From CAILHX01 sp046155285 (GTDB lineage: Bacteria > Pseudomonadota > Gammaproteobacteria > Burkholderiales > Methylophilaceae), in contig JBJXEA010000026.1 of assembly GCA_046155285.1 (NCBI GenBank), positions 186,001-250,000 of the forward strand: a stretch of 64,000 nucleotides of DNA, in the 5' to 3' direction. Positions within the stretch are counted from its first letter, which is position 1. Each line of letters begins with the position of its first letter. The position numbers were made by a program, and so were the translations under genes. Positions 33,577 through 42,474 of the stretch are shown here, one piece after another. The notes under the pieces were generated by a model that saw nothing but the letters and a program-made list of their open reading frames with translations, ran no database searches and had not been told where the DNA came from.

Positions 33577-34971
33577 ATGATGACCAATACGCAAGACATC
33601 CAAGCGATAGATTCAGCGCACTACATGCATCCTTTCACTGACCACAAAGGCTTGGCGGCTAAAGGCGCACGCATCATCACCAAAGCCGATGGCATCTATA
33701 TTTGGGATTCCGAAGGTAACAAAATTTTGGATGCCATGTCGGGACTGTGGTGCGTGAATGTGGGTTATGGCCGGAAAGAATTGGTGGATGCGGCAGCTTC
33801 GCAGATGCAGGAGCTGCCCTATTACAACAGCTTTTTTCAAACCACTAATGTGCCTGCGGTCAAACTGGCCGAGCGCATCGTGAGTTTGGCGGGAGATAAC
33901 TACTCGCACGTGTTTTTCAGCAGCTCCGGTTCTGAATCTAACGACACCAACATCCGCATGGTGCGCCATTATTGGAACACGCTGGGGCAGCCCGAACGCA
34001 CGGTCATCATCAGTCGCAACAACGCCTATCATGGCTCGACCATGGCGGGTGCATCGCTAGGTGGTATGTCTGGGATGCACGCCCAAGGCGGCTTGCCGAT
34101 TCCAGGCATCGTGCATATCGAACAGCCTTATCATTACGGTTTGGCACCGACCAAAGACCGCGACGCCTTCGGCATTGAAGCCGCTGGCTGGCTGGAAGCA
34201 AAAATTCTAGAAGTCGGTGCAGATAAAGTCGCCGCCTTCATCGGCGAGCCAGTGCAGGGTGCGGGCGGTGTGATTATTCCGCCTAAAACTTATTGGCCTG
34301 AAGTCCAACGTATTTGCGATAAGTACGGCATTTTGCTGATTTGCGATGAAGTGATTTGCGGCTTCGGGCGCACCGGCACTTGGTTCGGCTCTGAGTTGCA
34401 GGGCGCAAAACCTGATTTGATGACCTTCGCCAAAGGCGTGACTTCAGGCTACATTCCGCTGGGCGGCGTGGTGGTGGGCAAGCGCGTGGCCAATGTGCTG
34501 ATTGAAAAGGGTGGCGAGTTCAATCATGGCTACACCTATTCTGGTCACCCCGTGGCTTGTGCTGTGGCGCTGGCCAACATAGAAATCCTTGAAAGTGAAG
34601 GTCTGGTAGATAGAGTACGCAATGAAACCGGACCTTATCTTGCGCAGAAGTTTGCTGAATTATCCAGTCATCCTTTGGTGGGTGGCGCAGAAACCTGCGG
34701 TCTGATGGCGGGATTTGCGCTGATGAAGGATAAAGTTAATCACATTGCCTTTGATGAATCCTTGGAAGTGGGCATGATTTGCCGCACCCATTGCTTTGCT
34801 AATGGCTTGATTATGCGTGCCGTGGGCGACCGCATGATTATTGCCCCACCACTGTGCATCACTAAGGCGCAAATTGATGAAATGATGCGCTTGATTGTGA
34901 AATGTTTGGATGCGACCTTGAAGGATGTGACTGAGCGCGGCTGGCTAAACCAGGAGCTGATGGCGGCTTGA
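33577..34971 (+). CDS. spuC: Putrescine/polyamine:pyruvate aminotransferase
   Basis: A 464-residue class-III PLP aminotransferase. The PLP lysine lies in LMTFAKGVTSGYIPLGGVVV; ICDEVICGFGRTGTWFG and HGYTYSGHPVACAVALANIE are conserved. The N-terminal HYMHPFTDHKGLAAKGARII is the SpuC-type start. It converts putrescine to 4-aminobutyraldehyde with pyruvate as acceptor. It directly follows puuA, and no gamma-glutamylputrescine oxidase (puuB) is in the window, so it may also act on the glutamylated amine; that is inference. AAGGA precedes the two consecutive ATG codons. Confidence 0.9.
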   Translation: MMTNTQDIQAIDSAHYMHPFTDHKGLAAKGARIITKADGIYIWDSEGNKILDAMSGLWCVNVGYGRKELVDAAASQMQELPYYNSFFQTTNVPAVKLAERIVSLAGDNYSHVFFSSSGSESNDTNIRMVRHYWNTLGQPERTVIISRNNAYHGSTMAGASLGGMSGMHAQGGLPIPGIVHIEQPYHYGLAPTKDRDAFGIEAAGWLEAKILEVGADKVAAFIGEPVQGAGGVIIPPKTYWPEVQRICDKYGILLICDEVICGFGRTGTWFGSELQGAKPDLMTFAKGVTSGYIPLGGVVVGKRVANVLIEKGGEFNHGYTYSGHPVACAVALANIEILESEGLVDRVRNETGPYLAQKFAELSSHPLVGGAETCGLMAGFALMKDKVNHIAFDESLEVGMICRTHCFANGLIMRAVGDRMIIAPPLCITKAQIDEMMRLIVKCLDATLKDVTERGWLNQELMAA

Positions 34972-34977
34972 TGCCGA

Positions 34978-35048
34978 AGCGCAGGCGGCCTCGCCTGCAT
35001 TGAGAATGCATCGTAGATGCACTGATAGCAGGCGAGGCCGCCTGCGCT
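34978..35048. repeat. GC-rich palindromic element, copy 1
   Basis: Two perfectly complementary 21-base arms (34978-34998 and 35028-35048, core GCAGGCGGCCTCGCCTGC) around a 29-base centre with its own GCATC-GTA-GATGC hairpin. A second copy is at 60034-60106. It begins 6 bases after the spuC stop, where it could attenuate readthrough into the pot genes. Confidence 0.85.
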
Positions 35049-35085
35049 ACAAGTCATGATAAGATTATTTCAACCTCGCGCTTAC

Positions 35086-35102
35086 TGGCATATTTGTTGC
35101 AT
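35086..35102 (+). promoter_or_regulatory. Sigma-54-type promoter upstream of potF
   Basis: TGGCATATTTGTTGCAT has the invariant GG and GC with exactly 10 bases between, and matches TGGCAC-N5-TTGCA except one base. It ends 66 bases before the potF start. Transcription from here would be RpoN-dependent and nitrogen- or activator-controlled. No enhancer-binding protein gene is in the window. Confidence 0.55.
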
Positions 35103-35168
35103 ACTTACGAGGTGTTGTACTGGTTTTTAATTTGATGTTTAACGATGAATACTCAAGGAGAATAACAG

Positions 35169-36290
35169 ATGAAATCGCCTTTTAATAAATGCCTGCTTGC
35201 CGCACTGATGGGACTCGCCATGGGGGCACTGCTCGCTCCCAATGCTTACGCTACAGACGAAGAAAAAATCCTCAACATCTACAACTGGTCCGACTATCTC
35301 GCCCCCGACACTATCCCTAATTTTGAAAAAGAAACCGGCATCAAGGTGCGCTATGACATCTTTGATAGCAATGAAATTCTGCATGCCAAGTTAATGGCTA
35401 AAAAGACAGGCTACGACATCGTGGTGCCATCTTCCAATTGGGGAAAGTTGCAGATGGATGGCGGTCTGTTACAAAAACTCGATAAAAAACAACTGCCGAA
35501 CTGGAAAAATTTAGATCCCGGCGTGTTAGCGCAATTGGCTAAGCTCGATCCGGGCAATCAGTATCTGGTGGATTGGTTGTGGAGTTACACCACGGTTGGC
35601 GTCAACGTGGACAAAGTAAAGAAGGCACTAGGCGCCACGCCTATGCCAGATAACGCATGGGATTTGGTGTTTAATCCTGTCTATACTAAAAAGCTTAAAT
35701 CTTGTGGCATCACCATGCTTGATACGCCTTCCGAAGTATTCCCTGTCGCGCTGCACTACTTGAACAAACCGGCTTTTAGTACCAGTGCTGCGGACTACAC
35801 CGCCGCTTTTGACATGCTCAAAAAGGTGCGTCCAGACATCAAACGCTTTAACTCTGGCGGTCAGATTGAAGACTTGGCTAGCGGCAATGTCTGCGTAGCG
35901 CTGGGTTGGGCTGGCGATTTCAACTTGGCACGTAAACGCTCGATTGAGAATAAGTCAGAGCAAAACATTGTGGCGCTGGTACCAAAAACGGGCGCTTTGA
36001 TGTTCATGGACACCATGGCCATACCAGCGGATGCCAAACATCCTAGTAATGCGCATAAATTTATCAATTACATATTGAAGGCTGAGGTGCACGCAGGGCT
36101 TACCAATGCGGTGACCTACGCTAATCCTAACAAGGCAGCAACGGCGTTCGTTAATCCGGAAATCAAGAACAATAAAACCATCTTTTTATCTGATGCAGAT
36201 ATTGCCAACTTGATCCCTCCGGGCAATGTGGATAACAACACTCGTCGCACTATGACGCGCTTGTTTACTCGTTTCAAAACAGGTCTGTAA
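35169..36290 (+). CDS. potF: Putrescine/polyamine-binding periplasmic protein
   Basis: A 373-residue periplasmic binding protein of the PotF/SpuD group. It has a Sec signal peptide (residues 1 to about 28, ending NAYA), then LNIYNWSDYLAPDTIPNFEKETG, the family start. The polyamine-site region includes FDSNEILHAKLMAKKTGYDIVVPSSNW and VDWLWSYTTVGVNVDKV. AAGGAG stands before the ATG. A hairpin between potF and potG may give it higher mRNA stability than the membrane parts. It is preceded by a likely sigma-54 promoter. Confidence 0.93.
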   Translation: MKSPFNKCLLAALMGLAMGALLAPNAYATDEEKILNIYNWSDYLAPDTIPNFEKETGIKVRYDIFDSNEILHAKLMAKKTGYDIVVPSSNWGKLQMDGGLLQKLDKKQLPNWKNLDPGVLAQLAKLDPGNQYLVDWLWSYTTVGVNVDKVKKALGATPMPDNAWDLVFNPVYTKKLKSCGITMLDTPSEVFPVALHYLNKPAFSTSAADYTAAFDMLKKVRPDIKRFNSGGQIEDLASGNVCVALGWAGDFNLARKRSIENKSEQNIVALVPKTGALMFMDTMAIPADAKHPSNAHKFINYILKAEVHAGLTNAVTYANPNKAATAFVNPEIKNNKTIFLSDADIANLIPPGNVDNNTRRTMTRLFTRFKTGL

Positions 36291-36300
36291 TTCATTGGCT

Positions 36301-36327
36301 GTAGGGGTCGGCGATGCTGATCCCTAC
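36301..36327 (+). other. Intercistronic hairpin between potF and potG
   Basis: GTAGGGGTC pairs with GATCCCTAC (9 bp with one G-T) in the 66-base gap after potF. There is no T-run. Such structures often raise the level of the binding-protein mRNA relative to the downstream transporter genes. Confidence 0.55.
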
Positions 36328-36356
36328 GATTATAAAATTCAGGGGTAACTTCGATT

Positions 36357-37472
36357 ATGGCGACAGGACCGAAAGTAATTGCTGCGCGTGAAGATTTACT
36401 GCGTGTGGAGGGGCTTACCAAGATTTACGATGGTGCAGTCAAGGCGGTGGACAATGTCTCGCTGACCGTTGCCACTGGCGAGATTTTCGCACTGCTGGGC
36501 GGCTCTGGCTGCGGCAAGTCTACGCTTTTGCGTATGCTCGCTGGTTTTGAAACGCCCACCAAGGGCAAAATATTTCTTGCAGGAGAGGATATTACCAGCC
36601 TGCCGCCCTACAAGCGCCCCATCAATATGATGTTTCAGTCCTATGCGCTTTTTCCACATTTGAGTGTTTGGGAAAATATCGCTTTCGGCCTGCGGCGTGA
36701 TCATGTGCCTAATGATCAAATCAAAGAGCGTGTTGAATCCATGCTTAGCTTAGTGCAACTAGGCAAATACGCACAGCGCAAACCGCATCAACTCTCAGGT
36801 GGTCAGCAACAGCGTGTTGCCTTGGCGCGTAGCCTAGCCAAACGCCCCAAATTGTTACTGCTGGACGAACCCTTAGGCGCTTTGGATAAAAAACTGCGTG
36901 AGACCACACAGTTAGAACTGGTCAACATTATTGAAGAAGTCGGTGTGACTTGCGTGCTGGTGACGCATGATCAAGAAGAGGCTATGACCATGGCTTCGCG
37001 CATTGCGGTGATGAGCGAGGGGTATTTCTTGCAAGTCGGTGCGCCGGATGAAGTCTACGAAATGCCTAATAGCCGCCAAGTGGCTGATTTTATTGGCAAC
37101 GTAAATATGTTTGAAGGCGTGATAGTGGAAGACGAACCCGACCACGTCACTGTCCACTGCGAGGAGTGTGTGCATTACGTGGGTCACGGCATCAGCGGCA
37201 ATAAAGGCATGTCGGTAGGCGTGGCGCTCAGGCCGGAAAAAATTCTGCTGTCCAAAGAGCAGCCGCAAGGCGAATATAACTGGTGCGAAGGTGAAGTGGT
37301 GGAAATCGTCTATTTTGGTGACCACACCACCTACCATTTGAAGCTTGCTAGCGGCAAGGTGATTAAAGCGCAGGAAATCAATAACACCCGTGATTTGAGC
37401 TGTGGCTTGACTTGGGGTGACCGCGCTTACGCACATTGGAATGGCCTGGCCATGGTCGTGCTAACCCAATAG
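36357..37472 (+). CDS. potG: Polyamine ABC transporter ATP-binding protein
   Basis: A 371-residue ABC ATPase. It has Walker A GGSGCGKST, Q-loop MMFQSYALFPH, signature LSGGQQQRVALARSL, Walker B LLLLDEPLGALD and H-loop VLVTHDQEEA. The C-terminal 110 residues form a TOBE-type beta domain (VGVALRPEKILLSKE). It energises uptake by PotF-PotHI. The start at 36357 has AGGGG some 11 bases upstream. Potential regulation by the sigma-54-type promoter before potF applies to the whole unit. Confidence 0.94.
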   Translation: MATGPKVIAAREDLLRVEGLTKIYDGAVKAVDNVSLTVATGEIFALLGGSGCGKSTLLRMLAGFETPTKGKIFLAGEDITSLPPYKRPINMMFQSYALFPHLSVWENIAFGLRRDHVPNDQIKERVESMLSLVQLGKYAQRKPHQLSGGQQQRVALARSLAKRPKLLLLDEPLGALDKKLRETTQLELVNIIEEVGVTCVLVTHDQEEAMTMASRIAVMSEGYFLQVGAPDEVYEMPNSRQVADFIGNVNMFEGVIVEDEPDHVTVHCEECVHYVGHGISGNKGMSVGVALRPEKILLSKEQPQGEYNWCEGEVVEIVYFGDHTTYHLKLASGKVIKAQEINNTRDLSCGLTWGDRAYAHWNGLAMVVLTQ

Positions 37473-37481
37473 GAGACTGCA

Positions 37482-38378
37482 ATGACTAAATTCATACACA
37501 GTCTCATGCAAGGCCGGAAGCTGGTGATAGGGGTTCCCTATCTGTGGTTTGCTATTTTGACGGCGATACCGTTATTGATCGTCCTCAAAATTAGCTTGTC
37601 GGAAATGGAGGCCACTTCTGTTTCCAACATGATTGACTGGACCAACGGCTGGCCTGCGCTCAAGCTCAATTTAGGAAGTTATTTGTTTATTGCCAGCGAT
37701 ACGCTCTATTTCCAAACCTACGTTTCTTCGCTTAAGTACGCGGTCATTACCACGCTTATTTGCTTAGCCATTGGCTATCCCTTTGCCTATTTTATGGCGC
37801 GTGCACCCAAGCATTTGCAACCCATGTTGCTGATGATGATTATGCTGCCATTCTGGACATCATTCTTGCTACGCATTTATGCCTGGAAGACGCTGCTGGT
37901 CAGCAATGGCGTCATTAACAATGCCTTGCTGAGTTTAGGCATCATAAGCGCGCCGCTGCCCATGATGAACAACTCGTTCTCGCTGTTGGTTGGCATGGTG
38001 TATTCCTACCTGCCGTTCATGATATTGCCGCTCTACGCCAACCTTTCCAAGCTCGATCTGCGCTACTTAGAAGCCGCCGCCGACCTTGGTACTAGCCCGT
38101 TCAAAGCGTTTTGGCTGATTACCGTGCCGCTGTCCAAAGCGGGCATCATTGCAGGCTCTATGCTGGTGTTCATTCCAGCAGTGGGCGAGTACGTGATTCC
38201 TGAGCTATTAGGCGGCCCAGACACGCTGATGATAGGCCGCGTGCTGTGGGATGAGTTTTTCAGCAATAACGATTGGCCTATGGCCTCCAGCGTGGCTGTG
38301 GTGATGATATTGTTGATATTGTTACCAATGGCCTTGTTCAATAAATACCAGTCTGAACAGTCGGAGGTGAAGGCATGA
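37482..38378 (+). CDS. potH: Polyamine ABC transporter permease
   Basis: A 298-residue permease with six predicted membrane segments. The EAA-loop signature is LRYLEAAADLGTSPFKAFWLITVPLSKAG, and FIPAVGEYVIPELLGGPDTLMIGRV is the PotH/PotB-type segment. A strong AGGAG lies before the ATG, 9 bases after potG. It pairs with PotI to form the membrane channel for putrescine or related amines. Confidence 0.94.
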   Translation: MTKFIHSLMQGRKLVIGVPYLWFAILTAIPLLIVLKISLSEMEATSVSNMIDWTNGWPALKLNLGSYLFIASDTLYFQTYVSSLKYAVITTLICLAIGYPFAYFMARAPKHLQPMLLMMIMLPFWTSFLLRIYAWKTLLVSNGVINNALLSLGIISAPLPMMNNSFSLLVGMVYSYLPFMILPLYANLSKLDLRYLEAAADLGTSPFKAFWLITVPLSKAGIIAGSMLVFIPAVGEYVIPELLGGPDTLMIGRVLWDEFFSNNDWPMASSVAVVMILLILLPMALFNKYQSEQSEVKA

Positions 38379-39208
38379 TCAAGCTCTTTAGCCGCTCTTG
38401 GATGGTCGCCGTTTATCTGTTTCTTTATCTGCCTATTGTCACCTTGGTGGTGTTTTCATTCAATAACTCGGCGCTGGTGACCGTGTGGTCATATGCCAGT
38501 TTGCGCTGGTACACAGTGTTGGCGCAGGATGCAGACCTTATTGCGGCGGTGGCGTTGTCGCTGAAGATTGCGTTTCTCTCTTCTCTGATGTCAGTGTTTT
38601 TTGGCACGTTTACCGCATTCACTTTGAATCGCTATAAACGCTTCCGTGGGCGCACCTTGCTTGCCTCTATGGCCAGCACGCCATTGGTGATGCCGGATGT
38701 GATTGTCGGCTTGTCTTTGTTGCTGATGCTGGTTTCTGCCCAGCATTGGCTGGGTTTCCCTGAGCGTGGACTATTCACCATCTTACTCGGCCATGCGCTG
38801 CTGGGCACGGCTTACGCTACAGTGGTGGTGACTTCACGTTTGCGCGAGATGGACGGCAAACTGGATGAGGCTGCGATGGACTTGGGTTGCCAGCCTTTTC
38901 AAGTGTTCAGATTGGTCACGCTGCCGCTATTGGTGCCGGCTTTGGTTTCCGCATTCTTACTGACTTTTACTTTATCGTTTGATGACGTGGTGCTGTCTTC
39001 ATTCCTATCCGGCCCTGGTTATTCCACCTTGCCTATGGTGGTGTTTTCGCGGGCAAGGTTAGGCTTGAACCCCACCATCAACGCGGTGGCAACGGTCACC
39101 ATTACCGTGGTCACCATTGCCGTTATCGCCACCAGCTTTTACCAATCGCATATGGAAAGAAAGCGTAAGCGTGAAGTGGCACTGGCTTACAGTGATACCA
39201 ATCAGTAG
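38375..39208 (+). CDS. potI: Polyamine ABC transporter permease
   Basis: A 277-residue permease with six membrane segments. The EAA loop is LDEAAMDLGCQPFQVFRLVTLP, and the PotI/PotC-type segment is TLSFDDVVLSSFLSGPGYSTLPMVVFS. The start overlaps the potH stop (ATGA) with GGAGG upstream. It closes the transporter operon. A palindromic element and a 176-base gap separate it from gabD, which may have its own promoter. Confidence 0.94.
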   Translation: MIKLFSRSWMVAVYLFLYLPIVTLVVFSFNNSALVTVWSYASLRWYTVLAQDADLIAAVALSLKIAFLSSLMSVFFGTFTAFTLNRYKRFRGRTLLASMASTPLVMPDVIVGLSLLLMLVSAQHWLGFPERGLFTILLGHALLGTAYATVVVTSRLREMDGKLDEAAMDLGCQPFQVFRLVTLPLLVPALVSAFLLTFTLSFDDVVLSSFLSGPGYSTLPMVVFSRARLGLNPTINAVATVTITVVTIAVIATSFYQSHMERKRKREVALAYSDTNQ

Positions 39209-39258
39209 CTTATAACTCCATCTACCTGTAGGAGAGGGTTGGGGTGAGGGTAAGGTTT

Positions 39259-39345
39259 GTAGGTTGGGTTGAGTAAAGCGAAGCCCAACAGCGATATTAG
39301 CCAAGCGTGCCATGTTGGGCTTCATTACATTCAGCGCCAACCTGC
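39259..39345. repeat. 88-bp palindromic element, copy C
   Basis: An 87-base copy of the element at 14118-14205, in the same orientation, with one changed terminus (CCAACCTGC). It lies between potI and gabD, just after a GAGAGGGTTGGGGTGAGGG fragment (39232-39250) of another common repeat. Confidence 0.85.
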
Positions 39346-39384
39346 AACTAGCGCAATTAAATAAGTAGTTTTAGAGGAGTTTTA

Positions 39385-40845
39385 ATGTCACTTCAATTAA
39401 GTAATCCTGCATTGCTGAAACAAGCATCCTGCTTGCTCGCAGGGCAATGGGTTGCGGCTGACTCAGGCGCATTATTTGATGTTACCAACCCCGCCAATGG
39501 TGAAATTATCGCCCAAGTGCCACGCATGGGACGCGCCGAAACCGAGCGTGCGATTGCCGCCAGCGAGGCCGCACAGAAATCATGGAGAAATCTCACCGCT
39601 AAAGCGCGTGCAGCCTTGCTTAAGCGCTGGTTTGACTTGATTGTATTGCATGCCGAAGACCTGGCTCAAATTCTCACTGCTGAACAAGGCAAGCCCTTGG
39701 CTGAATCGCGTGGCGAAGTGGCTTATGGTGCCAGCTTCATAGAGTGGTTCGCGGAAGAAGCCAAGCGCGTCTATGGCGAAACTATCCCCGCGCCCATGAC
39801 CGACCGTCGTTTGCTGGTGATTAAACAGCCCATAGGCGTGACTGCGGCGATTACGCCGTGGAATTTCCCGATAGCCATGATTACGCGTAAAGTCGGCCCC
39901 GCCTTGGCGGCGGGCTGTACCATGATCGTCAAGCCCGCCGAACAAACACCGCTCTCAGCCTTTGCATTGGCGGTGTTGGCAGAAGAAGCCGGTATTCCGA
40001 CTGGTGTGTTGCAAGTTATCACCGGCAGTTCGCGCGAGATAGGTGCGGCGATTTGCGAAAGCCCTATTGTCACCAAGTTGTCATTCACTGGATCGACAGA
40101 AGTCGGACGCATTTTGATGCGCCAATGTGCCGATACCATCAAGAAACTGTCGCTAGAACTCGGCGGCAACGCGCCATTCATTGTGTTTGACGACGCTGAT
40201 TTAGACGCGGCGGTGGAAGGCGCGATGATTAGCAAATTCCGCAATGCCGGACAAACCTGTGTGTGCGCCAATCGCCTGTTTGTGCAAGACGGCGTGTTTG
40301 ATGCGTTTGCCCAGAAATTGGCGTTAAAAGTTAGCCAATTGAAAGTGGGCGATGGTACGGGGGCGGGCGTGACGCAAGGGCCGCTGATAGACCAAGCCGC
40401 GATTGATAAGGTTGAGAGCCATATTGCAGATGCCGTAAGTAAAGGTGCAAAACTGGTACAAGGCGGTAAGCGCCATGCGTTAGGCAACAACTTCTTTGAA
40501 CCCACGGTGCTGGCCGATGTCAGCGCCGATGCGCTGATTTTCAAAGAAGAAACCTTTGGTCCGGTCGCGCCGCTGTTCCGCTTCAAAACCGACGATGAAG
40601 TGATAGAGCTGGCGAACCGTACCGAGTTCGGCCTCGCTTCTTATTTTTTTAGCCGCGACATAGGCCGCATCTGGCGCTTGGCGGAAGGCTTGGACTATGG
40701 CATGGTAGGCGTGAATACCGGCATGATTTCCAACGAAGTCGCGCCATTTGGGGGCGTGAAGCAGTCAGGGCTTGGCCGCGAAGGCTCGCATCACGGCATT
40801 GATGAATACTTGGAAATGAAATACATCGCCATGGCCGGAATTTAA
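39385..40845 (+). CDS. gabD: Succinate-semialdehyde dehydrogenase
   Basis: A 486-residue NAD(P)-dependent aldehyde dehydrogenase producing succinate from succinate semialdehyde, the final step of GABA use. It has ITPWNFPIAMITRKVGPALAAGCT, catalytic Glu in LELGGNAPFIVF and Cys in RNAGQTCVCANRLFVQ. The C-terminal VGVNTGMISNEVAPFGGVKQSGLGREG is diagnostic of GabD. It may also oxidise glutarate semialdehyde from 5-aminovalerate, as DavD does, which would feed the glaH-lhgO genes at the right end. GAGGAG precedes the ATG. Confidence 0.93.
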   Translation: MSLQLSNPALLKQASCLLAGQWVAADSGALFDVTNPANGEIIAQVPRMGRAETERAIAASEAAQKSWRNLTAKARAALLKRWFDLIVLHAEDLAQILTAEQGKPLAESRGEVAYGASFIEWFAEEAKRVYGETIPAPMTDRRLLVIKQPIGVTAAITPWNFPIAMITRKVGPALAAGCTMIVKPAEQTPLSAFALAVLAEEAGIPTGVLQVITGSSREIGAAICESPIVTKLSFTGSTEVGRILMRQCADTIKKLSLELGGNAPFIVFDDADLDAAVEGAMISKFRNAGQTCVCANRLFVQDGVFDAFAQKLALKVSQLKVGDGTGAGVTQGPLIDQAAIDKVESHIADAVSKGAKLVQGGKRHALGNNFFEPTVLADVSADALIFKEETFGPVAPLFRFKTDDEVIELANRTEFGLASYFFSRDIGRIWRLAEGLDYGMVGVNTGMISNEVAPFGGVKQSGLGREGSHHGIDEYLEMKYIAMAGI

Positions 40846-40851
40846 CTACCA

Positions 40852-40957
40852 CGTCATTCCCGCGTAGGCGGGAATCCAGTCAAATGTCAACGGAGTAAAT
40901 GGGTGCTGTGCTGACCTCATCTGGCTTGACTGGATTCCGGCCTCCGCCGGAATGACG
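40852..40957. repeat. 106-bp inverted-repeat element, copy 1
   Basis: Arms CGTCATTCCCGCGTAGGCGG... and ...GGATTCCGGCCTCCGCCGG (plus AATGACG) with an inner ATTCCCGC/GCGGGAAT motif. A second, inverted copy with a related centre is at 58731-58835. It fills the gap between gabD and puuC. Confidence 0.85.
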
Positions 40958-40968
40958 AATTAGAAACT

Positions 40969-42474
40969 ATGAGCTTCAACACTATGACAAACGCAATGAT
41001 TGACTGGCACGCAAAAGCAAAAACGCTAAAAATAGACGGTCGTGCTGTGATTAACGGCAAGCGCGTCCACGCTCAGGATGGGGGCACTTTCGAGTGCTTC
41101 TCGCCGATAGATAACCGTAAACTGTGCGATGTCGCCAGCGGTAAAGCCGCCGACATTGATTGCGCTGTGAGCGCCGCCCGTGCTGCGTTTTACGACCGCC
41201 GTTGGGCAGGTTTGTCGCCGCGCGAACGCAAGCAAATCATGATTCGTTTTGCCGATTTGTTGTTGGCAAACAAAGAAGAATTGGCGCTGCTGGAAACCTT
41301 AGATATGGGCAAGCCCATCACCGCTAGCCTCAATGTGGACGTGAATTCGGCAGCTAATTCTTTGCGTTGGTTTGGCGAGGCGATAGACAAGGTGTACGAC
41401 GAAATTGCACCCACCGCTGATCATACTTTAGCCATGATTACTCGGGAGCCACTGGGTGTGGTGGGCGCAATCGTACCGTGGAATTATCCTATCCTGATGG
41501 CGTGCTGGAAGATTGCGCCAGCATTGGTTTCTGGTAACAGTGTGGTGCTTAAACCTTCCGAAAAATCACCATTGACCGCGTTAAGATTAGGCGATTTGGC
41601 GCTGGAGGCGGGGATTCCTGCTGGTGTACTGAACGTGGTGCCCGGCTTCGGCTCGGATGCTGGCACGCCGCTGGCCATGCACATGGACGTGGACTGCATC
41701 GCGTTCACCGGCTCGACCAATGTTGGCAAGAAAATCCAGATCATGGCGGGGCAAAGCAATCTCAAACGTGCCTGGTGTGAACTGGGCGGTAAATCGCCCA
41801 ACATCGTGTTCGCCGATTGCCCTGATATGGCGAAAGCCGCAGCGGCTTCTGTGGGCTCCATTTTCTACAACCAAGGTGAAAGCTGTAACGCGCCTTCACG
41901 CTTGTTGGTAGAGCGTTCCATCAAAGATGAATTCGTGAAAAAACTGCTGGCCGAGTTGCCAAACTATCAGCCTGGCGACCCATTAGATACCAACACCACA
42001 ATGGGCGCGATGGTGGATTGCGGGCAGATGGAAAACGTCTTGAAATATATCGCCAGTGGTAAACAGCAAGGAGCCAAGTTATTGGCGGGGGGCGAGCAAG
42101 CACTAGGGAGTAGCGGCGGTTTTTACATCAGCCCGACCATCTTTGACGACGTGAGCAATGACATGACCATCGCCGCCGAAGAGATTTTTGGGCCGGTGCT
42201 GTGCATTATCGCTTTTGATACGCAGGAAGAAGCAATCCGCATCGCCAACGACACGCCTTATGGTTTGGCCGCCGCCGTGTGGACGCGCGATATTTCTCGT
42301 GCCCACCTTGTGGCTCGGGCGTTGCGGGCGGGGACAGTGCATGTGAATAGCTACGACGAAGACGACATCACCGTGCCATTTGGCGGCTATAAACAAAGCG
42401 GCAACGGACGTGATAAATCGCTGCACGCTCTGGAAAAATATACCGAACTGAAAACGACTTGGATACGACTATGA
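40969..42474 (+). CDS. puuC: Gamma-glutamyl-gamma-aminobutyraldehyde dehydrogenase
   Basis: A 501-residue aldehyde dehydrogenase oxidising gamma-glutamyl-4-aminobutyraldehyde (or 3-aminopropanal-type aldehydes) to the acid. It follows E. coli PuuC along its length: EELALLETLDMGKPI, AIVPWNYPILMACWKIAPALVSGNSVVLKPSEKSP split over 115 to 150, catalytic Cys in FYNQGESCNAPSRL, and the C-terminal VPFGGYKQSGNGRDKSLHALE. The start could be 40969 or the ATG 15 bases later; neither has a strong ribosome site. Its stop overlaps the gabT start (ATGA). It needs an aldehyde made upstream, whose usual maker PuuB is not in the window. Confidence 0.92.
   Translation: MSFNTMTNAMIDWHAKAKTLKIDGRAVINGKRVHAQDGGTFECFSPIDNRKLCDVASGKAADIDCAVSAARAAFYDRRWAGLSPRERKQIMIRFADLLLANKEELALLETLDMGKPITASLNVDVNSAANSLRWFGEAIDKVYDEIAPTADHTLAMITREPLGVVGAIVPWNYPILMACWKIAPALVSGNSVVLKPSEKSPLTALRLGDLALEAGIPAGVLNVVPGFGSDAGTPLAMHMDVDCIAFTGSTNVGKKIQIMAGQSNLKRAWCELGGKSPNIVFADCPDMAKAAAASVGSIFYNQGESCNAPSRLLVERSIKDEFVKKLLAELPNYQPGDPLDTNTTMGAMVDCGQMENVLKYIASGKQQGAKLLAGGEQALGSSGGFYISPTIFDDVSNDMTIAAEEIFGPVLCIIAFDTQEEAIRIANDTPYGLAAAVWTRDISRAHLVARALRAGTVHVNSYDEDDITVPFGGYKQSGNGRDKSLHALEKYTELKTTWIRL

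Noticed and set aside
39771..40586. 271-codon open frame opposite gabD
   Set aside because: Antisense to conserved aldehyde dehydrogenase motifs, low-complexity Ser/Pro/Ala composition.
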